DNA of 25,525 nt from an uncultured Bacilli bacterium (GTDB lineage Bacteria > Bacillota_I > Bacilli_A > ML615J-28 > CAG-698): assembly GCA_947627395.1 (NCBI GenBank), contig CANQVW010000007.1, positions 1 through 25,525 on the forward strand. The letters run 5' to 3'. Below are positions 15,252-24,257 of the stretch, piece by piece. A model generated the notes under the pieces. It saw only the letters and a program-made list of their open reading frames with translations, did no database searches and was not told the origin of the DNA. Both the position numbers and the translations under genes were made by a program. Position 1 is the stretch's first letter; every line of letters starts with the position of its first letter.

Positions 15252-16082
15252 ATGGAAAAACATCAAGAAGTAGAAAGAAGTATTATCACAACTTACCGCA
15301 AAAGAATTTGGGGAAAGTTCATTCATGCGATTCAAGAATTTTCGATGGTTAATGAAGGAGATCATATTGCCGTATGTATTAGTGGAGGAAAAGATTCTAT
15401 GCTTCTTGCTAAGTGTATGCAAGAGTTACATCGTCATAGTGATGTACCTTTTGAGGTTCATTATATTGTCATGGATCCAGGATATCGTGAAGATCATCGT
15501 CATAAAATAGAAGAAAATGCGAAAATATTAAATATTCCTATTCAATTCTTTTCTTCAGATATATTTAATGTCGTTACAAAAGAAGAATCCAACCCATGTT
15601 ATTTATGTGCAAGAATGAGAAGAGGATGTTTATATGATTTTGCGAAAACATTAGGATGTAATAAAATTGCATTAGGACATCATTTCGATGATGTTATAGA
15701 AACAATTTTAATCGCCATGTTTTATGGATCACAAATTCAAAGTATGTTACCAAAATTAAAAAGTACCAATCATCCTGGAATGGAATTAATAAGACCTCTT
15801 TATTTTGTGAAAGAAGAATCCATTATTGCTTGGAAAAATTACAATCAACTTGAATTTCTTCAATGTGCTTGTCGATTCACAGAAAATATCGAAAATGGAA
15901 TAATGGATTCAAAGCGTCAGGAAATTAAAAAATTAATCAAAGAACTAAAAAAAATCTATCCAACTATTGATACAAATATTTTTAAAAGCACCTATAATGT
16001 TCATTTAGATACCTTAATTGAATATAAAAAGAATGGAATTAGACATCATTATTTAGAAGATTATGATGATCATTCATCTTGA
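15252..16082 (+). CDS. TtcA-like tRNA 2-thiolation enzyme (PP-loop ATPase)
   Basis: 276 residues. The ATP PP-loop is SGGKDSMLL (44-52). The CxxC pair is CYLCARMRRGCLYDF (Cys116, Cys119), then LGCNKIALGHHFDDVIETIL, a hallmark of the TtcA/TtuA group. A further Cys pair (QCACRF) lies late in the protein and may complete a cluster site. Family members activate a tRNA base with ATP and add sulfur, usually using an iron-sulfur cluster. TtcA makes 2-thiocytidine at position 32; the exact target here is inferred. It lies 9 bases after the Na/Pi gene and ends in a strong terminator. Confidence 0.85.
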   Translation: MEKHQEVERSIITTYRKRIWGKFIHAIQEFSMVNEGDHIAVCISGGKDSMLLAKCMQELHRHSDVPFEVHYIVMDPGYREDHRHKIEENAKILNIPIQFFSSDIFNVVTKEESNPCYLCARMRRGCLYDFAKTLGCNKIALGHHFDDVIETILIAMFYGSQIQSMLPKLKSTNHPGMELIRPLYFVKEESIIAWKNYNQLEFLQCACRFTENIENGIMDSKRQEIKKLIKELKKIYPTIDTNIFKSTYNVHLDTLIEYKKNGIRHHYLEDYDDHSS

Positions 16083-16117
16083 AAAAAGACCTACTCTTGA
16101 TGGAGTGGTCTTTTTTT
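16082..16117 (+). terminator. Rho-independent terminator after the TtcA-like gene
   Basis: AAAAAGACC-T-ACTC pairs with GAGTGGTCTTTTT across TTGATG, with a single bulged T, and ends in seven T. Confidence 0.9.
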
Positions 16118-16176
16118 GTATACTCTTCCATTTAATGGGAATAATATTCATACAAATATTTAAAGAGGTGAAAGAA

Positions 16177-18147
16177 ATGAATCAAAAAAATACATTATTA
16201 ACCAATCATTTAGTAAATGAAACATCCCCTTATTTAAAACAACATATGGCTCAGCCAATTGATTGGTATCCATGGGGTGATGAAGCTTTTCAAAAAGCTA
16301 AAAATGAAGATAAACCCGTATTTTTAAGTATTGGATATAGCACATGTCATTGGTGTCATGTGATGGCAAAAGAAAGTTTTATGGATAAAACCGTTGCAGA
16401 ATACTTAAATCAAAACTATATTTCCATCAAAGTTGACAAAGAAGAACATCCAGATGTTGATAGTGTTTATATGGAAGTTTGTGAACATATGACAGGACAA
16501 GGAGGATGGCCACTTACCATTATCATGACTCCTGAACAAAAACCTTTTTTTGCAGCTACATATATTCCTAAAAATACCTCATCAAAAGGACTTGGATTAA
16601 AAGATATTTTATTAACATTTGCTCATTTATGGAATACAGATCGTTTAAAATTAGAAGAAGATGCAAATAACATCATTCAACTGATTCATAAAGAAAAAGA
16701 TAAAAAAATAACCATTCAAGAAGATGTGATAAAATCAGGTTATGAAATGTTAAAATACGTGTATGATTCAGTTCATGGTGGATTTGGGTTTTTGCCAAAA
16801 TTTCCTTCTTCTACTTATTTAATGTTTTTACTACGTTATAGTTATTATTATCAAGATAAAGATGCTTTAAATATGGTTACCAAAACATTACAAAAAATGA
16901 TGAATGGAGGAATATTTGACCAAATCGGTTTTGGTTTTTTTCGATATTCCACAGACCGTAAATGGAATAAACCACACTATGAGAAAATGTTATATGATAA
17001 TGCTTTATTAACTATTTGCTATTTAGAAGCTTATCAATATACAAAAAATAAAAAATTTAAAGAAACAGCTGAAAAAATTTTAATGTTTACAACAGAAAAT
17101 TTAAAAAGAAAACAAGGCGGTTTTTATGCAGCAATAGATGCTGATAGTGAAGGAGTGGAAGGTAAATATTATTTATTTACTCAAGATGAAATCATTCGAT
17201 TATTAGGAGAAGTAGAAGGAAAAGAATTTTCTAAAGTATTTCATATTAAAGATAAACCAAGTCTTCCATTTTTAAGTGGAAATCATCAAAATCAGAATAC
17301 AGAATTTCTTCGATTACAAGTAAAGCAATATCGAGAAAATAGAACATCTATTGCAATTGATCATCAGCTTTTAACTACTTGGAATGCGATGATGATTATG
17401 GCTTATGCTCTAGCCTATAAAATAACTGACAAAGAAGATTATATTAGAATTGCTTTTGAAACCTATGAATTCTTAAAAAAAGAAGTATACAAAGACAATA
17501 TCATCTACATTCAATATCATAAAAAAGACCATGGAACCTTATTGGAATATGCATTTTTTGCCTTAAGTGGTTTATATTTATTTGAAGCAACGTATAATGA
17601 AAATTATTTGGAAGATAGCTTAAAAGTAACAAAAGAAATGATACATCAATTTTTTGATGAAAAAGAAGGCGGTTTTTATCTAAAATCAAAAGAAGATACA
17701 TCTTTAATATTATCATTAAAACCACTATATGATGGTGCTATTCCATCAGGAAATAGTATTGCTACTTATTGTCTTGTGAAATTGTCAAAACTTTTTGATG
17801 ATGAGCTTCTTCAAAAAACCCTAGAAAAACAACTTGACTTTATGAGTCAAAAAATAGAATATTCAATGGATCATACTTTCTTTTTATTTTCTTTAATGGA
17901 ATATTTACATCCAAGTATTTATGTTACCTGTTTATATAAAGAAAATAAAATTCATCGAATCAAAAAAAGAATGAATCAAAAATTTAGTCCAAATGTTATT
18001 AAAAGATTTGTGAAAGTAAGTCAAAATGATAAAACTTTATTAGAAAATAAAGTAACTTATCAAGTTTGTATTGATCATTATTGTATGCCACCAACAACAT
18101 CATTTAATGAAGTAAATGAACTCATCGATCAAGAAAATCATATATGA
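16177..18147 (+). CDS. YyaL/SSP411-type protein: thioredoxin fold + six-hairpin glycosidase-like domain
   Basis: 656 residues. The ATG at 16177 follows AGAGGTG; the frame stays open further upstream but that part overlaps the terminator. The N-terminus is the DUF255/SSP411 signature: NHLVNETSPYLKQHMAQPIDWYPWG, then SIGYSTCHWCHVM with CxxC at 57-60, followed by IKVDKEEHPDVDSVYM and GQGGWPLT. The rest has the six-hairpin (alpha/alpha) barrel pattern: GGFGFLPKFPSS, GGIFDQIGFGFFRYSTD, KPHYEKMLYDNALL, GGFYAAIDADSEGVEGKYY and YDGAIPSGNS. The family is widespread but its substrate is not firmly known. It lies alone between the ttcA terminator and the asnA promoter. Confidence 0.93.
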   Translation: MNQKNTLLTNHLVNETSPYLKQHMAQPIDWYPWGDEAFQKAKNEDKPVFLSIGYSTCHWCHVMAKESFMDKTVAEYLNQNYISIKVDKEEHPDVDSVYMEVCEHMTGQGGWPLTIIMTPEQKPFFAATYIPKNTSSKGLGLKDILLTFAHLWNTDRLKLEEDANNIIQLIHKEKDKKITIQEDVIKSGYEMLKYVYDSVHGGFGFLPKFPSSTYLMFLLRYSYYYQDKDALNMVTKTLQKMMNGGIFDQIGFGFFRYSTDRKWNKPHYEKMLYDNALLTICYLEAYQYTKNKKFKETAEKILMFTTENLKRKQGGFYAAIDADSEGVEGKYYLFTQDEIIRLLGEVEGKEFSKVFHIKDKPSLPFLSGNHQNQNTEFLRLQVKQYRENRTSIAIDHQLLTTWNAMMIMAYALAYKITDKEDYIRIAFETYEFLKKEVYKDNIIYIQYHKKDHGTLLEYAFFALSGLYLFEATYNENYLEDSLKVTKEMIHQFFDEKEGGFYLKSKEDTSLILSLKPLYDGAIPSGNSIATYCLVKLSKLFDDELLQKTLEKQLDFMSQKIEYSMDHTFFLFSLMEYLHPSIYVTCLYKENKIHRIKKRMNQKFSPNVIKRFVKVSQNDKTLLENKVTYQVCIDHYCMPPTTSFNEVNELIDQENHI

Positions 18148-18170
18148 AAATGTTTTTTTGATTAAAAAAA

Positions 18171-18199
18171 TTGACAAATAACTAGACAGGAATTATAAT
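18171..18199 (+). promoter_or_regulatory. Consensus promoter of asnA-cysK
   Basis: TTGACA (18171-18176), 17 bases, TATAAT (18194-18199). The leader to the asnA start is only about 55 bases, too short for a T-box. Confidence 0.88.
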
Positions 18200-18260
18200 A
18201 AAGTCAATATTATTTTATTGAAAATAAGATAATATAGATTTATTTAAGGAGGTAGAACAA

Positions 18261-19268
18261 ATGAAGAATCTAATGATAAAGGAAGGATACAAACCACTTT
18301 TGAATTTGATTGACACTGAAAAAGCAATTAAACTTGTGAAAGATACATTTGAGCGTGAATTGCAAAATCAGTTAAATTTGATTCGTGTTTCTGCACCTCT
18401 ATTTGTTTTTCCTGGTACTGGTTTAAATGATAACCTAAATGGATATGAAAAAGCCGTAAGTTTCAAAGCAGTAGAATTAGAAGATGAATTAGAGATTGTT
18501 CAATCACTTGCAAAGTGGAAGAGAAATGCATTAAAGAAGTATAATTTCTCAAATGGTACAGGGTTATACACAGATATGAATGCCATTCGTCCATTTGAAG
18601 AATTGGATAATTTACATTCTTTATATGTAGATCAATGGGATTGGGAGAAAATCATTCAAAAAGAAGATCGTAACTATCCTTTTTTACAATCTGTTGTACG
18701 CAAAGTATATCAAGCATTATTAAACACGGAGGATGTTGTTTCTAAAGCATATCCAGTATTAAAACATGATCTTCCAGAAAATATTACGTTCGTTTCAACA
18801 GCATCTTTAGAAGAAATGTATCCAAATCTTTCAAGAAAAGATAGGGAAAATGAAATTGCGAAAAAACACAAAGCGGTATTTATTTATCAAATTGGCGCAC
18901 CACTAAGTGATGGAGAACCTCATGATGGTAGAGCTGCTGATTATGATGATTGGCAATTAAATGGGGATATTGTTGTATGGTATGATGTGTTGCAAATTGC
19001 TTTTGAAATTTCATCTATGGGAATTCGTGTTGATAAGGATTCCTTACAAAAACAATTAAAAGCAAAACATGAAGAATATAAATTAGATTTACCATATGCC
19101 CAAGATATTTTACATGATCGCTTACCATTAACTGTTGGCGGTGGAATTGGTCAATCTAGAATGTGCATGTATATGTTAAAGAAAGTTCACATTGGTGAAG
19201 TTCAGTCTTCAGCTTGGTCTAAAGAAGATTTAGCTTTATTAGAAAAACATCATATTCATTTATTGTAG
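18261..19268 (+). CDS. asnA: Aspartate-ammonia ligase (asparagine synthetase A)
   Basis: 335 residues, normal length, with AAGGAGG before the ATG. It is a class II tRNA-synthetase-like enzyme making asparagine from aspartate, ammonia and ATP. Seen motifs: VSAPLFVFPGTGLNDNLNGYEKAVSF, LHSLYVDQWDWEK, IYQIGAPLSDGEPHDGRAADYDDW and GGGIGQSRMCMYMLKKVHIGEVQSS (motif 3). It is followed after 13 bases by cysK, with which it probably forms an operon. Confidence 0.97.
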   Translation: MKNLMIKEGYKPLLNLIDTEKAIKLVKDTFERELQNQLNLIRVSAPLFVFPGTGLNDNLNGYEKAVSFKAVELEDELEIVQSLAKWKRNALKKYNFSNGTGLYTDMNAIRPFEELDNLHSLYVDQWDWEKIIQKEDRNYPFLQSVVRKVYQALLNTEDVVSKAYPVLKHDLPENITFVSTASLEEMYPNLSRKDRENEIAKKHKAVFIYQIGAPLSDGEPHDGRAADYDDWQLNGDIVVWYDVLQIAFEISSMGIRVDKDSLQKQLKAKHEEYKLDLPYAQDILHDRLPLTVGGGIGQSRMCMYMLKKVHIGEVQSSAWSKEDLALLEKHHIHLL

Positions 19269-19281
19269 GAGGTATTTCATA

Positions 19282-20208
19282 ATGAAAGTATATAAAAGTA
19301 TTACAGAACTCATTGGAAACACTCCTTTAATTGAAGTAGTAGGTTATGAAAGAAAAAAAGAACTACAAGCCAAGTTACTTGTGAAAGTGGAAAGTTTTAA
19401 TCCAGCTGGAAGCGTCAAAGATAGAATTGCTAGTGCAATGATTTTGGATGCTGAAAAAAAAGGAATATTAAAAAAAGGATCTGTTATTATTGAACCAACA
19501 AGTGGAAACACCGGAATTGGTTTAGCTGCTATTGCTGCATCTAAAGGATATAAATTAATACTGACGATGCCAGAAACAATGAGTATGGAAAGAAGGTTAT
19601 TAATTAAAGCCTATGGAGCTGAAATTGTCTTAACAGAAGGTAGTAAAGGAATGAAGGGAGCCATTGCAAAAGCAAATGAACTTCATGAACAAATTCCAAA
19701 TAGTTTTATTCCAAGTCAATTTGATAATCCAAGTAATCCAAAAGCACATTATCAAACAACAGGTCCTGAAATATGGAATGATACAGATGGCAAGATTGAC
19801 ATTTTTGTTGCTGGAGTAGGAACAGGTGGAACCATTAGTGGTATTGGTCAATATTTAAAAGAAAAAAATAAAGAGATTAAAGTAATCGCTGTAGAACCAT
19901 TTAATTCCCCTGTTCTATCAAAGGGAGTATCAGGTCCACATGGTATTCAAGGAATAGGTGCAGGTTTTGTTCCAAATACATTGAATACATCCATCTATGA
20001 TGAAATCATCACGATTAAAGAAGAAGAAGCATTCGCAGCAGAAAGAGAATTAGCAACTTTGGATGGTATTTTAGTTGGAATATCTTCAGGTGCAGCTTTA
20101 TATGCAGCAACAGAAGTTGCAAAAAGAAAAGAAAACAAGAATAAGACAATAGTCGTTTTGCTTCCAGATACAGGTGAAAGATATCTTTCCACAAAAGCTT
20201 TTCAGTAA
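19282..20208 (+). CDS. cysK: Cysteine synthase (O-acetylserine sulfhydrylase)
   Basis: 308 residues, with GGAGG before the ATG. It is a PLP enzyme of the beta family: SFNPAGSVKDRIA (38-50, Schiff-base Lys46), TSGNTGIGLA (73-82, substrate loop), GVGTGGTISGIGQYLKE (phosphate loop) and LLPDTGERYLST near the end. It makes cysteine from O-acetylserine and sulfide. No cysE is next to it. The typical CysK length and GERYLST ending favour CysK over cystathionine beta-synthase. Confidence 0.95.
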   Translation: MKVYKSITELIGNTPLIEVVGYERKKELQAKLLVKVESFNPAGSVKDRIASAMILDAEKKGILKKGSVIIEPTSGNTGIGLAAIAASKGYKLILTMPETMSMERRLLIKAYGAEIVLTEGSKGMKGAIAKANELHEQIPNSFIPSQFDNPSNPKAHYQTTGPEIWNDTDGKIDIFVAGVGTGGTISGIGQYLKEKNKEIKVIAVEPFNSPVLSKGVSGPHGIQGIGAGFVPNTLNTSIYDEIITIKEEEAFAAERELATLDGILVGISSGAALYAATEVAKRKENKNKTIVVLLPDTGERYLSTKAFQ

Positions 20209-20212
20209 ATAC

Positions 20213-20244
20213 AAAATCCCATTCTTAGTGAGTGGGATTTTTCT
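20213..20244 (+). terminator. Rho-independent terminator of asnA-cysK
   Basis: AAAATCCCATTC pairs with GAGTGGGATTTT across TTAGT, with one G-T wobble, then T-rich sequence. Confidence 0.88.
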
Positions 20245-20272
20245 TGAATTATAAATTAAAATATGATAAAAT
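20244..20272 (+). promoter_or_regulatory. Promoter of the tRNA-Leu gene
   Basis: TTGAAT (20244-20249), 17 bases, TAAAAT (20267-20272) with an extended -10 TG at 20264-20265. It lies 11 bases before the tRNA. Confidence 0.7.
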
Positions 20273-20283
20273 TATTTTGGATT

Positions 20284-20367
20284 GGAGCTATGGCGGAATT
20301 GGTAGACGCGCTATCTTCAGGCGGTAGTGTTTTTAACGTGTGAGTTCGAGTCTCACTAGCTTCACCA
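20284..20367 (+). tRNA. tRNA-Leu (anticodon CAG)
   Basis: 84 bases, class II. The acceptor GGAGCTA pairs with TAGCTTC (one G-T), discriminator A, and CCA is encoded. The anticodon stem CTATC/GGTAG holds loop TTCAGGC with anticodon CAG (20318-20320). The variable arm is TGTTTTTAACGT. The T arm GTGAG/CTCAC has loop TTCGAGT. It reads CTG, a rare codon in this AT-rich window. Confidence 0.97.
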
Positions 20368-20399
20368 AATGTAATAAATCCAAATTATTTTTATTAACA

Positions 20400-20427
20400 T
20401 TGGTATTTCTATAACAATTTATATGAT
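20400..20427 (+). promoter_or_regulatory. Possible promoter of the 320-residue protein gene
   Basis: TTGGTA (20400-20405), 16 bases, TATGAT (20422-20427). Moderate match; read-through from the tRNA is also possible. Confidence 0.45.
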
Positions 20428-20441
20428 ACAAGGAGAAAGAA

Positions 20442-21404
20442 ATGTCTAGATTAGCCAACGATTTTGCCAGTTCAGTCAGCCAAGATTTTTATCGCATGAA
20501 TGATGCACTTGTCTTAAGTAAATTAAAATCTAATGCAGTGATTACGGATGAAGGTTTTATTGATACAAATGATTCCTCTATAATCATCCCATTTGATACA
20601 TGTGATTTAAGTTTTTATGGGGAAGCCATTAACAAAGATGAAATTTATTTAGGATTGGTTGCTGAAGCAGGTGAAAGACAAAATCTATATGATTTTGATA
20701 ATTATTTATATAATTTATGTTTTATAAAATGTTTTAAAAAATTTAAGAATAAAGATGAATTAAATTTTCTTACAGAAAATCCAGTAAAATATTATAAACT
20801 TTTAATGAAATATAAAAATAGTCATCAAATGTATAGTTATTTTCATAATCAAATAAAATATACAAATAAAAATTCTTATGCTTCTAATCCTGGTGGAACA
20901 ATATTAAGTAGTGTTAAATTTGTTCAAATAGCTAAACTATTCAACCCTAAAGAAGAAAAGAAGTTACTTAAAAATCGTAATAAAATTATTGAACATTTAA
21001 TGTATGGTGATGTTCAACCTGCAAAAGTTGTTTCAATTGAGCCATTCATTATTTCAATTTATAGTGAAGATTTAGATGCCGTTGTCATGGTGGAATATCC
21101 TAAAGAATTAGTTGAAATCTATGATTTAAAAATAGATGATAAACTCATATCTGTTAATCTATATTTATATATGAATCAACAAGGTTATGCAAATGATATC
21201 ATTCCAACAAATTCTACCACTGGAACATTCAGAGATGTAATTCCATTAATTGCCTTATTTCTAACAGATAACGAACATGAATGCAAGGAAAAAGTTTCAC
21301 TCATTTCTTTAGAATTATGGTCAAGAATGGAAGAACTTTCCCTTCAATATCCAAGTAGAAAGCCAAATCAAAAGAGAAAATGCTTTGAATATTATTTAAA
21401 ATAA
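20442..21404 (+). CDS. Unrecognised cytoplasmic protein, 320 residues
   Basis: The ATG has AAGGAG seven bases upstream and a strong terminator follows the stop, so expression looks real. No signal peptide or membrane helix is visible. Residues 1-70 are a mixed segment (SRLANDFASSVSQDFYRMNDALV, then DTNDSSIIIPFDTCDLSFYG). About 85-160 is rich in Lys, Asn and Tyr. About 195-260 is strand-rich (PAKVVSIEPFIISIYSEDL, DAVVMVEYPKELVEIYDLK, DKLISVNLYLY), as in a small beta-barrel. The tail is basic (RKPNQKRK). I cannot assign a family or function. It stands alone between a tRNA and a lipoprotein gene, a setting where accessory genes often sit. Confidence 0.85.
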   Translation: MSRLANDFASSVSQDFYRMNDALVLSKLKSNAVITDEGFIDTNDSSIIIPFDTCDLSFYGEAINKDEIYLGLVAEAGERQNLYDFDNYLYNLCFIKCFKKFKNKDELNFLTENPVKYYKLLMKYKNSHQMYSYFHNQIKYTNKNSYASNPGGTILSSVKFVQIAKLFNPKEEKKLLKNRNKIIEHLMYGDVQPAKVVSIEPFIISIYSEDLDAVVMVEYPKELVEIYDLKIDDKLISVNLYLYMNQQGYANDIIPTNSTTGTFRDVIPLIALFLTDNEHECKEKVSLISLELWSRMEELSLQYPSRKPNQKRKCFEYYLK

Positions 21405-21405
21405 T

Positions 21406-21452
21406 AGTAACGATAAATATCGTAGTAACGATCAATATCGTTACTTTTTTTA
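21406..21452 (+). terminator. Terminator with a duplicated 18-bp arm
   Basis: AGTAACGAT (21424-21432), loop CAAT, ATCGTTACT (21437-21445), then seven T. Directly upstream is another copy of the 18-bp unit: AGTAACGATAAATATCGT (21406-21423) against AGTAACGATCAATATCGT (21424-21441), one mismatch. The first copy can form its own small hairpin or compete for the right arm. Confidence 0.88.
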
Positions 21453-21503
21453 TACTTTATTTTTTTAAAAAAATTAAAATAAGCGTTTTCAATGAAAAAT
21501 CCT

Positions 21504-21532
21504 TTTACATATGAATCAATATAGTGTAAAAT
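21504..21532 (+). promoter_or_regulatory. Promoter of the repeat lipoprotein
   Basis: TTTACA (21504-21509), 17 bases, TAAAAT (21527-21532). A TATAAT at 21538-21543 is an alternative -10 box without a good -35. Confidence 0.6.
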
Positions 21533-21568
21533 TAAGTTATAATTTTTTTGAGAGGAGAAACTAAGAAA

Positions 21569-24142
21569 ATGAAGAAAAAATTATTTATTGTTTTATTTTT
21601 CTTTCTTCTTACTTTTATTGTTACTGGTTGTGATAAAGAAGAAGTTCATAAAGAAGTTCTAATTACACTAACAGAAGACAACACCGTAGAAGTAGAAGCA
21701 ACATCCTTTGATTATACAAAGATGTTTAAGATTACTGTTGATGGTGCTGATTATACAGTAACAGAAGATATGATTGATTCTTCAGCTGTTCAGTTAAATG
21801 AAGTAGGAGACTACAAAGTAACACTAACAGCTTCAATTGTTGATAAAGTTATAGGTGATAAAGAATATGAAACTATTTATACAAAGGATGGAACATTACA
21901 TGTTGTTGCAAAAGAAGTAACAGAAAAAGTTGTTTTAATCAGTGAAACAACAGTATCTAAAGAAATAGAAAAAGGAGATACTACTTTTGATTTCACAAAG
22001 TTATTCAAAATTACAGTCGATGGAGTAGATGTAGAAGTCAAGAAAGAATGGATTGATACCTCTAAAGTTAATTTTAACGAAGCTAATACCTATGAAGTTA
22101 CACTTACTTATACACTAGATGGTAAAGACTATACAAAAACTATTTCTGTTGAAGTAAAAGAAACTGTAACAGAAAAAGTTGTTTTAATTAGTGAAACAAA
22201 TGCATCTAAAGAAATAGAAAAAGGAGATACCTCTTTTGATTTCACAAAGTTATTCAAAATTACAGTGGATGGAGAAGCTGTTGAAGTCAAAAAAGAATGG
22301 ATTGATACTTCTAAAGTTGATTTTAACACTCCCGATACTTATGAAGTTACATTAACTTATACAGTAGATGGTAAAGACTATACAAAAACTATTTCTGTTA
22401 CAATTAAAAATGTTTTAACAGTAGACGAATTTAAAGCATTACAAGGATCTATATTATTTGAAGGTCAATTTATAAATCATGATTATGCATTTGAAACTGA
22501 TTTATATGAAGATTTTTTAGTATTGTTTGATGCAAAAAATAAAGCAATTTGGCAAAAAGAAATGTATGAAGGTGATTATATTTTCAATGCCATATATGTA
22601 AATAATAATGGTAAAATTGCCCTTTTAACTCATGATATAAATGGAAAAGTTGTTTTGGAAAGATCAAATGATAATTTTGATGATTATTTTAATCCTTTCG
22701 CATTATTAGAACCGAGTGATTTCACATTTCTTGAAGAAGGTGTATGGGAATTAAATCAAGAAAAAGCAAAACAAACTGCAACTGCCATTACAGGATATAA
22801 CGAAAATATTGAATATTTACATATTATTCAAGAAAATGGTGTTTTTACTCAATTGGAAATTAAAACCAAACGTGTTACAAATTTGGATAATTACATTGAC
22901 TTTGAATATGAATACATTTATGATATTAAAGAAATTGGCACAGCTCAAGTCAATGAAGAATGGTTAAATGACTATGTTTTAACAGCAGAACATGAAACAT
23001 TAAAACAAGCACTTACTGCTGCAGCAAGTGCAAAAAGTTATACTGTTTTAGAAGAAAGAACAGAAAGAAATGTTGAATCAGAAGATGTAGTGGGTAAAAT
23101 CTATGTTACTGAAGATGCCATTTATGAAGATGTAGTTGGATGGGAAAATGGATATGTTGCACTGAATGGTTTAGTTTATCCATTTGATTATGATTCAGAA
23201 ACACAAGAATTTACTTATGGAAATGGATTAAATATTGAATCTATTGATTTATTAAAAGCATTATTTACATTTGATATGTTCTCATATGCTTTAATGGAAT
23301 ATGTAGGAGATGGAAAATACTCCCTTAGAATTCCTGAATTATTTATTATGGAAGATGCAGGAGGTTTTGCAGGTGCTATAGCTTTACTATTTGCAATAGG
23401 TACTGACCAAATAAGATATTATCCATATGCACTTGATTGTACTATTACGTTAAAAGATGATGTATTATATCAAGTTAATTTCACATATGATTATCAAGGA
23501 TATATTAGTGAAATAGTTACATTAACATTTTCTGATTTTAATAACACTGTACTTCCAATTGAGATTACAGGAGAACCAGAATCAAATATTACGATACCAT
23601 CATCTTATATCGGAACTTTCAAAGGAGAAAATGAAGGGACACCTTATGAAGTAAACATTACAGCTGATGATATTCAAGTAAAAATAGGTGAAGATAATTA
23701 TGATGCAGCTATTATTGATTATAGCGATTATGAAGGATTTACTATTTATTTAAATAATGCATATTATTATATCCTTTTAGTAAATGATGATGAATTAATG
23801 TTTGCAAATGAAGATTTAACATTATATTTTTCATTAAATCGTGAAGAAGTAATAGAACCATCTACACAAATCCCATCTTCTTATATTGGAGTTTTCAAAG
23901 GAGAAAAAGAAGGAACATCTTATGAAGTAACTATCACAAGTAGTGGTATAAGTGTTAAGATTGGAGAAGAAACATATGAAGCAATCATAGAAGAATATGA
24001 TAGTTATGAAGGTTTCACTATAATAGTCAATAATCAAACCTATTATTTAATGCAAAATGGTTATGATGATGTAATTGATTCAATTGTTCTTTTATTAGAT
24101 GATTATACTTTTAATGTTACATTAAATCGTGAAGGAGAATGA
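21569..24142 (+). CDS. Large lipoprotein with two sets of internal repeats
   Basis: 857 residues. The ATG at 21569 follows AGGAG at 11 bases; a TTG seven codons earlier lies before the site. The signal peptide ends in VTGC (Cys21). About 24-118 is a diverged first beta-rich repeat, then two near-identical 83-residue repeats follow (bases 21917-22414), with KEIEKGDT.FDFTKLFKITVDG, KKEWIDTSKV and YEVTLTY..DGKDYTKTISV. These resemble bacterial Ig-like surface modules. The middle (about 285-670) is an aromatic, acidic domain I do not recognise. The end has two 92-residue repeats (IPSSYIG.FKGE.EGT.YEV.IT to LNRE). It is probably an anchored surface protein with a stalk. It stands alone between terminators. 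Confidence 0.88.
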   Translation: MKKKLFIVLFFFLLTFIVTGCDKEEVHKEVLITLTEDNTVEVEATSFDYTKMFKITVDGADYTVTEDMIDSSAVQLNEVGDYKVTLTASIVDKVIGDKEYETIYTKDGTLHVVAKEVTEKVVLISETTVSKEIEKGDTTFDFTKLFKITVDGVDVEVKKEWIDTSKVNFNEANTYEVTLTYTLDGKDYTKTISVEVKETVTEKVVLISETNASKEIEKGDTSFDFTKLFKITVDGEAVEVKKEWIDTSKVDFNTPDTYEVTLTYTVDGKDYTKTISVTIKNVLTVDEFKALQGSILFEGQFINHDYAFETDLYEDFLVLFDAKNKAIWQKEMYEGDYIFNAIYVNNNGKIALLTHDINGKVVLERSNDNFDDYFNPFALLEPSDFTFLEEGVWELNQEKAKQTATAITGYNENIEYLHIIQENGVFTQLEIKTKRVTNLDNYIDFEYEYIYDIKEIGTAQVNEEWLNDYVLTAEHETLKQALTAAASAKSYTVLEERTERNVESEDVVGKIYVTEDAIYEDVVGWENGYVALNGLVYPFDYDSETQEFTYGNGLNIESIDLLKALFTFDMFSYALMEYVGDGKYSLRIPELFIMEDAGGFAGAIALLFAIGTDQIRYYPYALDCTITLKDDVLYQVNFTYDYQGYISEIVTLTFSDFNNTVLPIEITGEPESNITIPSSYIGTFKGENEGTPYEVNITADDIQVKIGEDNYDAAIIDYSDYEGFTIYLNNAYYYILLVNDDELMFANEDLTLYFSLNREEVIEPSTQIPSSYIGVFKGEKEGTSYEVTITSSGISVKIGEETYEAIIEEYDSYEGFTIIVNNQTYYLMQNGYDDVIDSIVLLLDDYTFNVTLNREGE
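21917..22414 (+). repeat. Direct repeat, two 249-bp units inside the lipoprotein gene
   Basis: Units 21917-22165 and 22166-22414 encode 83 residues each and are very close at DNA level, with long identical runs. The spacing is a whole number of codons, so loss or gain of a unit keeps the frame. Confidence 0.88.
23594..24139 (+). repeat. Direct repeat, two 92-codon units at the lipoprotein C-terminus
   Basis: Units begin at 23594 and 23870 (276 bases apart), each starting IPSSYIG and ending near LNRE. They are more diverged at DNA level than the 249-bp units, so the duplication is older. Confidence 0.85.
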
Positions 24143-24195
24143 AAATAATAGTAAATATTTAAAAAGACATTATTAAAAAAATTATTATTTTTACT

Positions 24196-24257
24196 ACCTG
24201 TCAAAAATCTAATTGATTATTTTTTATCAATAGAGTTCTTGACAGGTTCTTTTTTTT
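24196..24257 (+). terminator. Long terminator after the repeat lipoprotein
   Basis: ACCTGTCAA (24196-24204) pairs with TTGACAGGT (24239-24247). Inside, ATTGAT (24212-24217) pairs with ATCAAT (24226-24231). T-rich sequence follows (TTCTTTTTTTT). Confidence 0.88.

Noticed and set aside
15252..16082. MnmA or TilS instead of a TtcA-like enzyme
   Set aside because: The CxxC after the PP-loop and the LGHHFDD block fit TtcA; MnmA and TilS motifs are not seen.
16063..16176. N-terminal extension of the YyaL-type protein
   Set aside because: It overlaps the end of the TtcA-like gene and its terminator; the ATG at 16177 has AGAGGTG and the family's normal N-terminus.
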